Assembly: GCF_021462225.1 (NCBI RefSeq)
Contig: NC_061812.1
Location: forward strand, 49,209,363-49,273,362
From: Girardinichthys multiradiatus
Lineage: Eukaryota; Chordata; Actinopteri; Cyprinodontiformes; Goodeidae
Length of the DNA: 64,000 nt
Reading direction: 5' to 3'
The translations under genes were made by a program, and so were the position numbers. A model generated the notes under the pieces. It saw only the letters and a program-made list of their open reading frames with translations, was not told the origin of the DNA and did not search any database. Positions 33,910 through 44,777 of this stretch are shown piece by piece. The first letter of the stretch is position 1. Each line of letters opens with the position of its first letter.

Positions 33910-34571
33910 GTTTGCCTTCAACCAAATCAGAAGATGCCTCCTCCTTCCACCTGTGTGTCTCAAGAAGTCAGGTGAAGAGACTACTGGAAAGACTGAACCA
34001 GAACAAGGTTTCAGGTCCAGATTGTGCCAGCCCTAACGTTCTGAAGGCCTGTGCAGAGCAGCTTTGTGGGATTCTGCAGTACCTCTTCAATCTTAGCCTG
34101 GCCCAGAAGAAGGTTCCGGTGTTGTGGAAGACCTCCTGTCTTGTTCCAGTACCAAAGAAAATTCACCCATCAGTCCTTAATGACTATAGACCTGTTGCCC
34201 TGACATTCTACATCATAAAGGTCCTAGAGAGACTCCTGTTGGCCCACCTGAGTAAGCAAACAATTTCCTGGATCAAAGACTACCTTACATACAGACCAAA
34301 GTTTGTGAGAGTGAAAGTTGTGTGTCTAACCAGGTAGTCAGCAGCACAGGAGCACCACAGGGGACTGTACTCTCAACATTTCTTTTCACTCTGTACACCT
34401 CAGACTTCCAGTACAAGACTGACTCCTGTCATCTGCAGAAATACTCAGACGATTTTGCAATTGTGGGGCGATCAGAGATGAGCAAGAAGCTGACTACATG
34501 GAGCTGGTGGACCGCTTTGTGGCATGGTGTAGAAATAATGATCTCATCTTGAACGTGAATAAAACAATGAA
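33910..34571 (+). pseudogene. LINE reverse transcriptase core, decayed
   Basis: The frame carried over from 31328-31571 continues: VKRLLERLNQNKVSGPD, VLKACAEQLCGILQYLFNLS, VPKKIHPSVLNDYRPVALT (RT blocks 1-2), then LERLLLAHL joined to SWIKDYLTYRPKFVRVK. The join lacks the motif A region, about 60-70 codons, so a deletion has removed one catalytic aspartate. A +1 frame change near 34320 leads to SSTGAPQGTVLSTFLFTLYT (motif B) and LQKYSDDFAIVG (motif C, YSDD intact). The frame is lost again before 34552. Role in the intact family: reverse transcription at the target site. Confidence 0.8.
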
Positions 34572-34966
34572 CCCCCAATGAACCCTGCCATGAATCTCCC
34601 CGCAGGGCCACCCCCACAGCACACCCAAACGCCATGAATCACCCCCCCCCCCCCCCCCCCCCCCCCCCACAGCACATGGGCACACACCCATAGGTGGGCT
34701 TCATCTTTGAAAAGCTGACAAAGACCCACACCCACCCACCCACACAGCGCAAGCTCCACACACAGCCTCGCTCCAAGCATCCCTGTCGCGACCTGCCCCC
34801 ACCGCACAGCACGCCGCAACAGCAAGGCAAGGGCCCCGTGCAATGCCACCCCAGCCCCCGCCCACAGGCACAACAGTGCAGACACAACAGTCGAAACACC
34901 GAGCTCACAACGGAACCATCGACTCCACACCAAGACACTACAGCCAGCAGAGCAGCAGACACTTAT
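34572..34966. other. Unidentified GC-rich insert with poly-C run
   Basis: About 395 bp separates two LINE coding pieces. It contains C27 at 34642-34668, imperfect duplications (ccatgaatc.cccc, cacagcaca) and C/A-rich sequence. Clear ends or a target duplication were not found. Long minus-strand glycine/tryptophan-rich frames over it are artefacts of composition. It could be a non-autonomous element or captured sequence. Confidence 0.5.
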
Positions 34967-35082
34967 TTCCATCATGAGAGAAGAAGTGGTGGAGGACTAT
35001 ATAAATACCTCCATGTTCACCTGGACAACACTGTGTGGAGTGGAGATGCAACTGTGAAGCTGTCTACAAGAAGGGACAGAGC

Positions 35083-36610
35083 TGTTGGGACCCACAGCCA
35101 TGGATTTCAACATTAAACTCCGGTACGAACTCTTCTGGAATTTTCAAAATAAAGAAATTAAGGTGTAAGAGTTGCTTACTTTTTCCTCTGAGGCCTGTGA
35201 AGCAAATTGTCCCAGAGAACTTCCCTAGAGAGACGCGCGGTCTCTATGAAGCCAAGCGGAGCGGTCTCCCAGTCTGGAAGGAAGACAACAGAGACTCCAT
35301 CACCGTGCAGTGGCGTTGGCAGACAACGAGCCAGTCTTCATCCACAGCTGGAGGTTAGCGTGAAGCTAACCCTTTGTTCACTGTGGATACCTTCTTCAAA
35401 CTTCATCGTCTTTTGGACAACATTTCTCACCACGGTTCATGAGGTTAGGTGTTTTGGGCAGAGACAGAATAAGAGTTAGGATGAAATTATCTAAACGTTT
35501 TTCATTTTATGAAGTTTTGTTTGTGTGAAACTCGGCTACCGTAGTGCTAGCAGGCTATCTGCAGCACACGTGCCGGTTTGTGTTCTTTGTATGTTTTTAA
35601 AGTTAAGACAAACTTTATTTAAAGGATGATTTTAAACAGAACATTGATCATAACGCGCCGTCCGCGCTTATGCATTTTAATCCTTATATTAACCGAGGTA
35701 TTTTAAAGGTATGTGTTTGTTTCTGGTGCTAAGCTATCCGCTTCTTTGTTAGCTCAACTGCTAACCGGTAAGAACACGTGCTTGCTACTAAAGAGTATTT
35801 AACAGAAAGGTTGTTAGTTTTCAAGCTAGAGAATAATAGTCCCTGAACATCATTTACTAGATTTGATAACTAAGGAAACACCATTAAGCCCCATTTCTCC
35901 AGAAAGATTTGGCTCTTTTCCAAAATACTCCCTTAATAATATTTCTTTAAATAGTATTTCAATAAATAAAGGCAGCTAATTAGACACCGTTGAGAAATGG
36001 TCATCCAGAAGGTTGGTTTTATTCAGCATATCATTATTTAAACATTATTTTATTAAAATAATATCTTATCTGATCTTGCATTGTGAGCGGTTGTCTAAAC
36101 GTTTGCTGATTATTGCTTAAGTTGGTTCCAAGACTAACTTAACTTCACTTCCAGATTCTTCAAGATAATCCTTGGTTCTCAAACATAAATATTACATGGT
36201 AATGTTGCATCACTCTTTTGGTCATGGTTTTCAATCATCTTTAATCAGCTTGTTTATATTGTACATAGCCCATTAATCTTCGTTATTCTTTAATTCTGCT
36301 TGGTGGTTTAGTTGGATTGTTTTAGCATAGTAAAGAGTTTGTTCATTGAAATATGTTTGACTTTGAGTTGACTTATTTTTGTTAATAAATTCTTGTATTT
36401 TAAGAAATTGTGTGAATTCATTCCACGTGTGTGCTGAGTTTATGCTGTTCAATAATGTCAGAGCTCGTCTCACACCTTTCTATTTTGTCCTAATACCATT
36501 GCCTTACTGGGCTGGTATACACAGGACATCCCTTAACAGACCGAAATATTATTTGATAAAATATTCAAATATTAAAATTAAATAATATTCTCAGATTAAT
36601 AATCACAACA
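35083..36610 (+). mobile_element. Solo LTR (family B), 1.5 kb, in the LINE
   Basis: The segment begins TGTTGGGACCCACAG and ends AATAATCACAACA, with 5-bp inverted tips (TGTTG/CAACA) and a perfect 4-bp target duplication, GAGC, at 35079-35082 and 36611-36614. The LINE frame reads through if the LTR and one duplication are removed. The 3' third (about 36140-36590) is related to 46880-47320. A 4-bp duplication fits Gypsy or class I ERV-like elements; without internal sequence the class cannot be fixed. Strand is assumed from the location of a conserved ttaataaatt (about 36382) towards the right end. Confidence 0.85.
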
Positions 36611-36614
36611 GAGC

Positions 36615-36998
36615 AGACTGTATTTCTTGAGGAAGCTTAGGAGCTTCGGTGATTGCAGCAAGATGCTGCATACGTTCTATAAGTCTGTTGTGGAGAGTGT
36701 GATCTATTCTGCCATCATCTGCTGGAGTAGCAGCATCATAGCCAGGGACTTAATAAAGCTCAACAAGCTAATAAAGAAGACTGGCTCTGTTCTGGGGACT
36801 CCTCTGGAGATCATTGTACAAAGAAGGATTCTTCATAAAATCAAGAACATTATGGAGAACCGTGAGCATCTTCTTCATGAGACTGTTGTACAACAACAGA
36901 GTGTCTTCAGTCAGAGGCTTCTTCAGATCTGCTGTAAGACAGACAGGAGATCCTTCCTCCCGACGGCCATTAGCATTTACAAGGCTGAACAATAATTG
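36615..36998 (+). pseudogene. LINE C-terminal region
   Basis: Continues in frame from GQS at 35077-35082 across the LTR insertion: RLYFLRKLRSFGDCSKML, YKSVVESVIYSAIICWSS, then KLNKLIKKTGSVLG and TDRRSFLPTAISIYKAEQ, ending at TAA. This is the conserved C-terminal end of fish CR1/L2 LINE proteins (usual form RRSFLP.AI.LYN). No stop interrupts this exon-like piece. Confidence 0.8.
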
Positions 36999-37439
36999 AA
37001 CAATAAACGTTGTTTCTTAAACATAAATATGCACACTGAACTGTGATTCCAACCTAGAAAGACTCACATAATGGAGAAACAACAAGATGACGGTTGAAGT
37101 GTTTATTAATGAAAAATTATTTCTTTGGTGCTCGGACCCCGGACGAAGACGTAAACGCTGAGGATGAAGTGGCTTTGAATAATCATTTTAGGATTATGAT
37201 TAGGTACGTCTTCCCCAAAAGGGTCGAGGCCAGGCTGAGGCTGAACTGAAGGAAAAGGAAATTAGTTATGAATGATCTGAGATGAGCGGGGAGTGAAAAC
37301 TCAGACCAAAAATCTTTAATGTATTAGGCTTGAATGGGCTTACCTGAGTTATGTCTGAAGAGGCGTGGATGGGCGGTGACAGGTCAGACGAAGATGGGGC
37401 TGCACCTGACCGGGCGTCAAGGCGGCTAGATGAGTGGCT

Positions 37440-38460
37440 GACGAGACGTAGGATTGAGATGCCTGCCAAGGCATGTTCAGAAATGCCTGCCAATGGCGTG
37501 AATGAGCCTGACAAGGCTGAATGAAATGCTTGCCTAGGCATGTTTGTAAATGCCGGCCAATTGCGTGAGTGTGTCATGGAGTGACATTTTGGACTTGTTG
37601 GTTTATTTTGTAATTTTGATTCTCCTTATGGCTCTTTGTTTATTTCTTAAGTTATTGTTTCTATGTCCCCCTCTAGTTTCTCTGTTTACTTTAGTTCATA
37701 GTTATTCTAGTTCTTTATTTCCTCCTCTGATTTATTCTCTTGCTTAGTTTGTGTTTTCTGTTTCAGTCCTTTCACCCATCCTCAGCCTTTGTATTTTTCA
37801 CCTGTTCCTTGTCACACCTGTTCCCTGTTTCTTTGATTACCTGCCTTTTGTACCCCTCCCTGTGCTCTGTGTATATTAGTTGTTCTGTTTGTTTAGTTCC
37901 TCGCTGGTTCCTTGTTTCTATGTCGGTGATGTCTATGCTTCGTTTATGCTACGTTTCTATGCTATGTTTCTATGTCTATGCTTTGTTCATGCTTCGTTTA
38001 TGCTACGCTTTGGATACCTATGCTTTGTTTGGACTATGCTATGCCTTGCTATGAGTACCTGCAGGTTTGCGTAAGTTTTGATCTAGTCCTTGTTTCATCC
38101 CTGCAGTGTGTTTTGTTTCCTTTTGGACTTTTATGAATAAACAAGGAAGTAACTATGATGCGGCTACCGAGCTCTTGTCTGCGCTTTGGTCCGACCCACA
38201 GTCCTTCCCTGACAGAGTGAGCCTGACAAGGCAGAATAAAATGCCTGCCAATGGCGTGAGTGAGCTTGACGAGGCTGAATGAAGTGCCTGCCAATGGCGT
38301 AGATAGTGATGAGGGTGACGAGGCTGGATTGAGATGCCTGCCAAGGCATATTTCGATACGCTTGCCAATAGCGTAGATGGAGATGAGCCTGAAAAGGTTG
38401 AATGAGGAGCATGTCGAGGCTTGGTTGGATATGCCTGCCAGTGGCGAAGATCCAGCTGCG
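37440..38460. repeat. Minisatellite in the DIRS 3' region
   Basis: Units of about 60-70 bp contain atgcctgccaaggcatgtt, atgcctgccaatggcgtga and gagcctgacaaggctgaat. About three units lie left of the solo LTR and about five right of it, so the LTR (37572-38214) landed inside an existing array. Confidence 0.75.
37572..38214 (+). mobile_element. Solo LTR of family A, second copy
   Basis: 643 bp with TG...CA ends, starting TGTCATGGAGTGACATTTTG and ending CCTTCCCTGACA. A perfect 5-bp target duplication, GAGTG, lies at 37567-37571 and 38215-38219. AATAAA at 38136-38141 precedes the end by 73 bp, the same spacing as in the copy at 288-1251. Start, pyrimidine-rich body (tcgctggttccttg) and end match that copy, in the opposite orientation. 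No internal genes. Confidence 0.9.
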
Positions 38461-38589
38461 TCTGAAAGAAAGAAACCTGAGAAATGGAAACTGTCTAGAA
38501 AACCTGGTAATTAAATTGGAATGAGAGATTAAAACATTCAGGTTTAAGTGGTTAGATGTGAGAACCAGGAATAATGAAGAAAGGTTAAT

Positions 38590-39500
38590 GATTAATCTAG
38601 ATAGAGGAAAGGATTGGATATGGCCAACCACCACCAGTAAATTGAGTTGTTGGAGTGAAGCTGTCGAAACTCCTTGTGAGGCGGGGGTAGTGGCCGCCCC
38701 GATACAAAATGAGTGACCTGAGAACTGACTTGGGGGAAGATTGCATTGAACTAAAATTAGTTCTCAGATGGTTGAGGAACCAAGAAGCAGTCATGGGAAC
38801 TCCTTCGGGAGTAAGGAAGAGGGGCAAGCAGGTTGGAAAGAGTTTGTGGCGGTTGATGGCGAATTTAAACATGGGCTGAAAAGGGCAGAATGGACCGTTT
38901 AAACGAGCAATGAAAATGAAGCAAGGACCTTTTACTTCGGAATGTTTAAGATAAATTTTAAAATGATCGGGATAGAACTTAAGATCAGAAATTGTTAAGT
39001 CTCTAGCAGGATCGAATGAGCTTGATGGGGTAGTAAATTCCCCTATTCTGAGGAAGCCATAAAAAGCTAAAAACCAGCCGATGGAGAGAATAAATTTTAG
39101 GTAGGATGAAAAGGGGCCTGAACAGAGCACTAAGAGGAAATCTTTTAAAATGGAAAGAGTAATAGGTCTCCTGGAATCTGGCTAAGGAATGCTATGATTT
39201 TTTAGATCTTTGAGTAAAAGTTTGATTGAATGATTTGAGAAAAGGCTTGGAGTGGGTTCAAAGAAATGGCCTTTTGAAAAGAAATGTATGCCGGCTAATA
39301 AACTCTTGATGCAAGGGAGTTTGAATTGCCAGACATCAAAGCAATAAGTAATACATGCTAAGACGGTAGGAATGCGGACGGGGTAAAGAGGAGTATTATG
39401 AGCGAGGCAAAATTTTGAAAAAGTTTGCCAAGAAAAGGAATAAGATCTGTTAGTGGAGGGAGCTAAGCCTGAATTACAAAAATAATTGGCTGACTGGAGT
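38590..39500 (-). pseudogene. DIRS tyrosine recombinase, inactive
   Basis: This enzyme integrates the circular DNA copy of DIRS elements. The minus-strand frame at 39130-38597 shows FLAFYGFLRIGEFTTP, the first box with the catalytic arginine, and PLFLTPEGVPMTASWFL before the second box. In another frame the second box reads GHSFCIGAATT; family members have HSFRIG, so the second catalytic arginine is cysteine here (TGT on the minus strand, 38706-38704), a likely CpG transition from CGT. The tyrosine box is frameshifted and cannot be placed with certainty. The N-terminal half (39500-39130) is decayed. Confidence 0.75.
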
Positions 39501-39519
39501 AAAGGAATGAGGGATGAGT

Positions 39520-40870
39520 TTAGTCGAGTATCAAGTCTTTGAGAGGTGGTATCTGTGTTGGATGAACATTGGCTGAAGGGCAGAGATGACGGAAGACCTG
39601 GAATTTTGAACGAGAAAGAGCATCAGTAAGTGAGTTATGATGACCGGGAATATGGCGGGCAGTAATGATAAAATTGTGAGTCATGGCTTGCCAGGTGATG
39701 CGGCGCATGAAGGGCATGATGGACTTAGAAAAGGAGCGGTCTATATTAATTACCTCGACTACGGCTGCATTGTCGCATAAAGCGGCTATGAGTTTTCTTT
39801 TCCATTGGTTGCCCCAGACGCAGCAAGCAATAGTGATGGGGATTATATCGTAAAAGGCTGATGATTCGGATTGGGTAAAATAAGGTGGCCAGATGCACCT
39901 TGAAGAAATCCCCCAAAACCCACGGACGGAGCTGCGTCTGTGAAAAACTGAATGGAATCTGCTGAGGTGACGACGTCATCGTAAAAGAAAGAGATACCGT
40001 TCCAGTTCTGCAGGAGAGAGGACCAGAAAGACAGGTCAGAGCGGCAACCTTCATCTAAAGAAACAGAGCAGAGAGGTGATGGAAGTAGCTAGATCCAGAA
40101 GGCGAGAAATAAAAGAGCGACCTTGGGTAATTATGCGTATTGCGAAATTCACATGACCCAGGAGGGACAGGAGTTGACGCTTGGAGATGACTGGGGAGGA
40201 GAGAAAGGACTGAGAAACTTTCGAATGCGGGACAGGTTATCTTCTGGCAGAGAAGCCATGGCGTTTGAATCTAGGGAGATGCCTAGGAACTCGAGCTTCT
40301 TGGCTAGACCTGCTGTTTTCTCTTCAGACAGGGAAACACCGACTTGTTGAAATAACTGACTCAGCTTAGGGTCAGAGGGGCTGGGGTGAGGGGAGGGGGG
40401 ATCATTAAGAAGAAAGTCATCTAGCAGATGGAGAACGAAAGGGAGTTTGCAAACATTTAGGAGAATCCAACAGAGAGCCTCAGACAGCTTGTTGAAGAGG
40501 CAGGGGCTACTCCTGCAGCCGAAAGTGAGCCTGACTGCAAAAAAGATACAGCTGTCCCATTTGTCGCCGAGGAGATGCCATTGAGAAGGGTGCACCGGCA
40601 TGATTTTGAACGCGTCGGTAATGTCTGCTTTAGCAAGCCAGGCTCCACGCCCCGCAGTTTTGATAAGCGATATGGCGTGATCTACTGTAGCATTATACAA
40701 GGAAAATGGGGGCTCTGAAATAATGGAATTAATACTGAAATGAGGACCGGAGTGAGGAGCTGAAAGATCGTAAATAAGGCACTTTTTTCCAGAATACTTT
40801 CTGGTAGCTACTCCTTAGGGGCTAATACGGAAGAAAGGGAAAGGAGGGGATTTAAAAAGACCTATCAAAT
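39520..40870 (-). pseudogene. DIRS reverse transcriptase and RNase H, inactive
   Basis: Minus-strand frame 40700-40149 contains LYNATVDHAISLIKTAGRG-type sequence (N-terminal Y may be a variant), LAKADITDAFKIMPVHP (motif A), FGCRSSPCLFNKLSEAL (motif B), FVLHLLDDFLL (motif C, LDD) and LEFLGISLDSNAM. These are DIRS-type RT motifs. Frame 39717-39520 shows HNFIITARHIPGHHNSLTDA followed by LSRSKF, the end of RNase H. The middle (40054-39746) is RNase H-like but broken. Stops at the piece boundaries disable it. Confidence 0.8.
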
Positions 40871-42240
40871 AGCCTTTGGAAATCTCCTTTTTAAGAAGCT
40901 GAGCTCCAACTTCTGGCTCACAGAGAGCTGACTGCAGGTTTGCGCAAATGAATGAGGAAGTGGGGAGGAGAGGGACGCCAATGAAAAAGCCTTAAGAGAG
41001 ACCAGTGATGAGGAAATTGACAAAAGGACGGTCTGGGTGGGACTGAAGAAGGGCACCTAGTTCGGAAATAATGACAGGAGTGGAAAGGTAACAAAAAATT
41101 AATGCCTGGAACCATGACAAGTCCTGCTGAGGGATGAACGGCGGGGGCAAATGGACTTCGGGTTGGCATCTTTGCAGAAGCTGCAAATCTGAAGAAAAGA
41201 GCATGATTGGAACGAACAAACACCTTCATTGAAGTTATTACAAATAGGAGAATTATTTAAAAACCTGGATATTTCTCCCTTTGCAATCATGGCCTTGAAA
41301 GGATGAGGAAGGGAAAGGAAGAGGATGAGTAGCTGAGCCGGAGGAGAACAGGGGGGTAGGGCAGAGAGAGCTTTGATGGCCGATTGCACCCCAGGAGAAG
41401 CATGAGGAAGCTTGTGTGAGCATGATTAGGATGTCTATGTCGAGCACGGACCAGTCTAAGCGAGTTCCTGACTGAGCCAGGATGGAAGTGGCTTTAGCGG
41501 AAAAGGTTTTATGGTATTGATAGAAGTAAGTAAGTAAAATTTTATTTATATAGCACCTCTCAAGACACAGATCACAAAGTGCTTCACAACACTAAAACAA
41601 ATTACAGTTGGAATAATATATTTGTATATGTAAAATAAAAGAAGATAAGATCAAATCAAAAATAAACTAACCAAACGCAAGCCTAGATAGATGAGTTTTT
41701 AGCTGTTTTTTAAAAGACACCACCAAATCCGCAGTCCGCAGCTACTGTTGCAAAAGCTCTGTCACCCTTAGTTTTCAGCCTTGTGTGATGTACAGCCAGT
41801 AGGACTTTATCGCATGACCTCAGAGACCTGGGGGGAATGTACGGATACAAGAGTTCACTGATATAAGTTGGGGCTTGACTGTGAAGACCTCTATAAGTCG
41901 GGACCAGAATCTTAAACTGAGCTCTGAAATTAATGGGGAGCCAGTGCAGCTGTGTGAAGTGGAAATACTTTTTTTGTCAGACGTCTAGCAGCAGGATTCT
42001 GAACAACCTGGAGATGTTCCAGAATTGAGACATCTGTATTTAAGGTGCAGATCTGTGATGAGGGCCAAGTATGTGTCCAGCTCTATTCTTCTATCTGGGA
42101 ATACAGAACAAATAACGTCCCTAAAAATGCTGAAAGCTGCCACAAATTCTCCAAAGGCGAGATCTTTGGAGAGGCGGGGGTCGGAGGATTTACAGACTGC
42201 TGTGACGTCTTCTGAGGTTGCGGTGGTCTAGTTCAGGAGA
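40865..42240 (-). pseudogene. DIRS Gag-like protein, inactive and interrupted
   Basis: The minus strand carries DLAFGEFVAAFSIFRDVICS in 42240-42040 and, after an inserted LINE tail, QYHKTFSAKATSILAQSGTR and a cysteine-rich segment CNNFNEGVCSFQSCSFLQIC followed by SFCKDANPKSICPR in 41389-41130. The cysteine pattern resembles the C-rich motif of fish DIRS Gag proteins, thought to bind nucleic acid. The frame is lost at several places. Confidence 0.6.
41524..42035 (-). mobile_element. LINE 3' tail inserted in DIRS gag
   Basis: The left edge, agtaagtaagtaaaatttta followed by tttatatagcacctctcaag, is an L2-like LINE tail read on the minus strand, with a short terminal repeat (TTAC). The rest (ggggagccagtgcagctgtg, gcagcaggattctgaacaac) is 3' UTR-like sequence common in fish. 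DIRS coding sequence lies on both sides. A target duplication was not identified. Confidence 0.65.
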
Positions 42241-42480
42241 AGGTAGAATGAGAGAGACTAAATTAATCGGTTGACCCTGGAGGATTTTTGAACAAAGTCT
42301 CGGTGATATGTTGGGAATGGGGACATAAGGTCTGCCTGAACGTAAGAAGGGGTGGGAGAAAAAATTTAGAAAGAATACAGAAGAATACAGAAAAGGGGAA
42401 TAAATGTGATAAATACATCTCACCTAACAATGAGTCCAGCCGGGCATTAGCCAGTGTGAAAGCTGAGGGGAGGGGCCGAG

Positions 42481-42971
42481 CAGCAGGGGCCGAGCAGCAG
42501 GCTGAGCGGCAGACTACATGGAGTTTTTTGTTTAAACTCCATCTAACTGTATTGTTATTATATTAGCTGTTAGTGTTTCAGTGTTATTTTTATTTGTTCC
42601 TATGATCATTAATATTTTTTAGTTTATTGGTTTTCTTTTTTTCTTTTTTTTACTTAGTTGAGTGTTTTTTTTACATCACTGTTAGACAACGCCATGCATG
42701 AAGCTGTTGCAGAAATGGAGAGCTCCTTCAGTGAGAGACTGCTGCATCCAGGATAGAGTTGGGCACCGTTTCATTTTGAACTATTCCGGTTTCTTTAAGA
42801 GTTAAGGTCAAAAACGTTTACATGGTTTAGATGAGCTAGCTATCCATATTTCTATCTGGATAAAATAGCCTGAACTTTTCTAGGACTTTTATTTCTATTA
42901 ACTTTTTACTTTTTATTAAGTTTAATATGAATTTCTTTCAGGGGTATTTTCAGCCAGTATAAAAAACAAAC
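42481..42971. other. Unassigned DNA between DIRS and Rex3 copy 2
   Basis: A short GC repeat (gggccgagcagcag, twice, about 42473-42502) and a small inverted pair, tggagttt/aaactcca, near 42518-42540 may belong to the DIRS end. Otherwise nothing recognised. Confidence 0.35.
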
Positions 42972-42989
42972 CATGCATCCATCCATCCA

Positions 42990-44350
42990 CTGTCTTCCAC
43001 TTATCCGGGGTCAGGTCGCAGGGGCAGCAGCCTAAGCAGAGAGACCCAGACTTCCCTCTCCCAGTCACTTGGGCCAGCTTGTCCAGGGCAATCCCAAGGC
43101 ATTCCCAGGCCAGCCGAGAAACATTGTCCCTCCAGCGTGTCCTGAGTAGGGTAGGAACGTAGATCGACCGGTAAATTGAGAGCTTCGCTTTTTGACTCAG
43201 TTCTCTCTTCACCACGACAGACTGGTACAGCGCCCACATCACTGCTGACACAACAACAATCCATCTATCTATCTCCCGCACCATTTTTTCTTTATTGGTG
43301 AACAGGACCCCAAGATACACAAACTCTTTCACTTGAGGCAGGACCTCCCCCCTGACCCAGAGAAGGCACTTTATCCTTTTCCGGCTCAAGACCATGGCTT
43401 TGGACTTGGAGGCACTGATTCTCATCCTGACTGCTTTACACTCGGGTGCGTACTGCTCCAGTGAGAGCTGTAGATCATGAGCTGATGATAGGACCAGATC
43501 ATCCGCAAAAAGCAGAGACACAATCCTACGGCCACCAAAACGGACCCCTCAACAACTTGGCTGCGCCTAGAAGTTCTGTCCATAAAAGTTATGAACAGAA
43601 TCGTTGACAAAGGGCAACCTTGGTGGAGTCCAACCCTCACCAGAAACGAGTCCGACATACTGCCGGCAACACGGACCACGCTCTGACACTGGTCATACAG
43701 GGACCTAACAGCCCGTATCAAAGGGCCTGGTACCCCATACTCTCGGAGTACCCCCCCACAGAATTCCTTGAGGGACACGGTCGAATGCCTTCTCCAAGTC
43801 CACAAAGCACATGTAGTGAACTCCCACGCACCTTCCTGGACCCTGCTGAGGGTGTAGAGCTGGTCCAGTGTTCCACCGCCAGGACGAAAACCACACTGCG
43901 GACCCTCTTCTCTCGAACCCCCAAATAGACTTACCAGGGAGACTTAAGATTGTGACTCCACTATAGTTGGTGGAACACACTCTACGGTCCCCCTTTTTGA
44001 ATAGAGGGACCACCTCCCCGGTCTGCCAATCCAGTGGAACTGCCCCCGATGTCCATGTGATCCTGCAGAGTTGCATCAATCAACATAACCCTACAACATC
44101 CAGAGCCTTAAGGAACTCCGGGTAAATCTCATCCACCCCCGGGGCCTTACCACCGAGGAGCTTTTTAATCACCTCGGTGAACTCAGCACCAGAGATTGGA
44201 GAGCAAAACCCAAGGTCCCCAGGCTCCACTTCTTCAGTCTAAGACGTGCCGGTTGGATTGAGGAGGTTTTCGAAGAACTCTGCCCTCCAACCCAAAACGT
44301 CCTGAGTTGAGGTCAACAGCACACTCTAAACTGTGTTGGCGGTGTTTTCC
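42990..44350 (-). pseudogene. Rex3 copy 2 reverse transcriptase and C-terminal region
   Basis: Pieces include LGGKAPGVDEI-type linker, DWQTGEVVPLFKKGDRRVC, FVDLEKAFDRVPQGIL (motif A), VGLHQGCPLSTILFITF (motif B) and MSLLFADDLVLSSAHDL (motif C, FADD intact). The frame 43521-42922 then continues through VKEFVYLGVLFTNKEKM to YRSIYVPTL, joined directly to RTRWRDNVSRLAWECLG. The join removes about 90 codons present in the family between these blocks, in frame, so a clean internal deletion has occurred. Confidence 0.8.
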
Positions 44351-44777
44351 ATGGCCTCTCCCAACTCCTCCCACACTTAGGTTTTTGTCTCAGCAACCAC
44401 CCTAGCCGCATGCCGCTTGGACTGCCGGTACCCATCAGCTGCTTCTGGAGTCCAACAGGCCAAAAAGACCCGATAGGACTCCTTCTTCAACCTGACAGCA
44501 TCCCTCACCACCAGTGTCCACCAGCAGGTTCGAGGATTGTCGCCGAGACAGACACCAACAACCTTGCGACCACAGCTTCGGTAAGCCACCTCGGCAATGG
44601 AGGTGCAAAACATGGCCCACTTGGACTCAATGTCCCCCAGCTCCCCTGGAACGTATTTGAAGCTCTCACAGAGGTGGGAGTTGAAGCTCCACCTCACGGG
44701 AGACTCAACCAGGCATTCTTAGCAGACCCTCAAGATTCGTTTGGGTCTGCCAGGTCTGACCGCCATTCTCCCTACCA

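Larger units (their letters stand above)
31314..37020 (+). mobile_element. CR1/L2-like LINE copy broken by three insertions
   Basis: LINE coding pieces, all plus strand: 31314-31571, 33910-34571, about 34967-35082 and 36615-36998. Between them sit a hAT element (31572-33901), a GC-rich unidentified insert (about 34572-34966) and a solo LTR (35083-36610). Removing the hAT plus one target copy, or the LTR plus one target copy, leaves the LINE frame continuous at each site. The 5' half (endonuclease) is absent. The 3' end is AT-rich with AATAAA near 37000. Confidence 0.85.
37035..42480 (-). mobile_element. DIRS-like tyrosine-recombinase retrotransposon
   Basis: On the minus strand the order is Gag-like (42240-40865), reverse transcriptase (40870-40149), RNase H (40054-39520) and tyrosine recombinase (39500-38590), the DIRS order. 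There is no integrase or LTR. The 3' part carries a minisatellite (37440-38460) interrupted by a solo LTR. A LINE tail sits in the Gag region (41524-42035). Frames are broken by many stops. Exact ends, which in DIRS are inverted or split repeats, could not be set and the limits are approximate. Confidence 0.8.

Noticed and set aside
34494..34975. Long minus-strand frames rich in glycine, cysteine and tryptophan
   Set aside because: They cross the C27 run and a GC-rich insert; composition alone explains the lack of stops.
21282..37020. A single LINE copy split by a 9.6-kb insertion
   Set aside because: The two parts overlap by about 25 bp of LINE sequence and the junctions involve different unrelated repeats.
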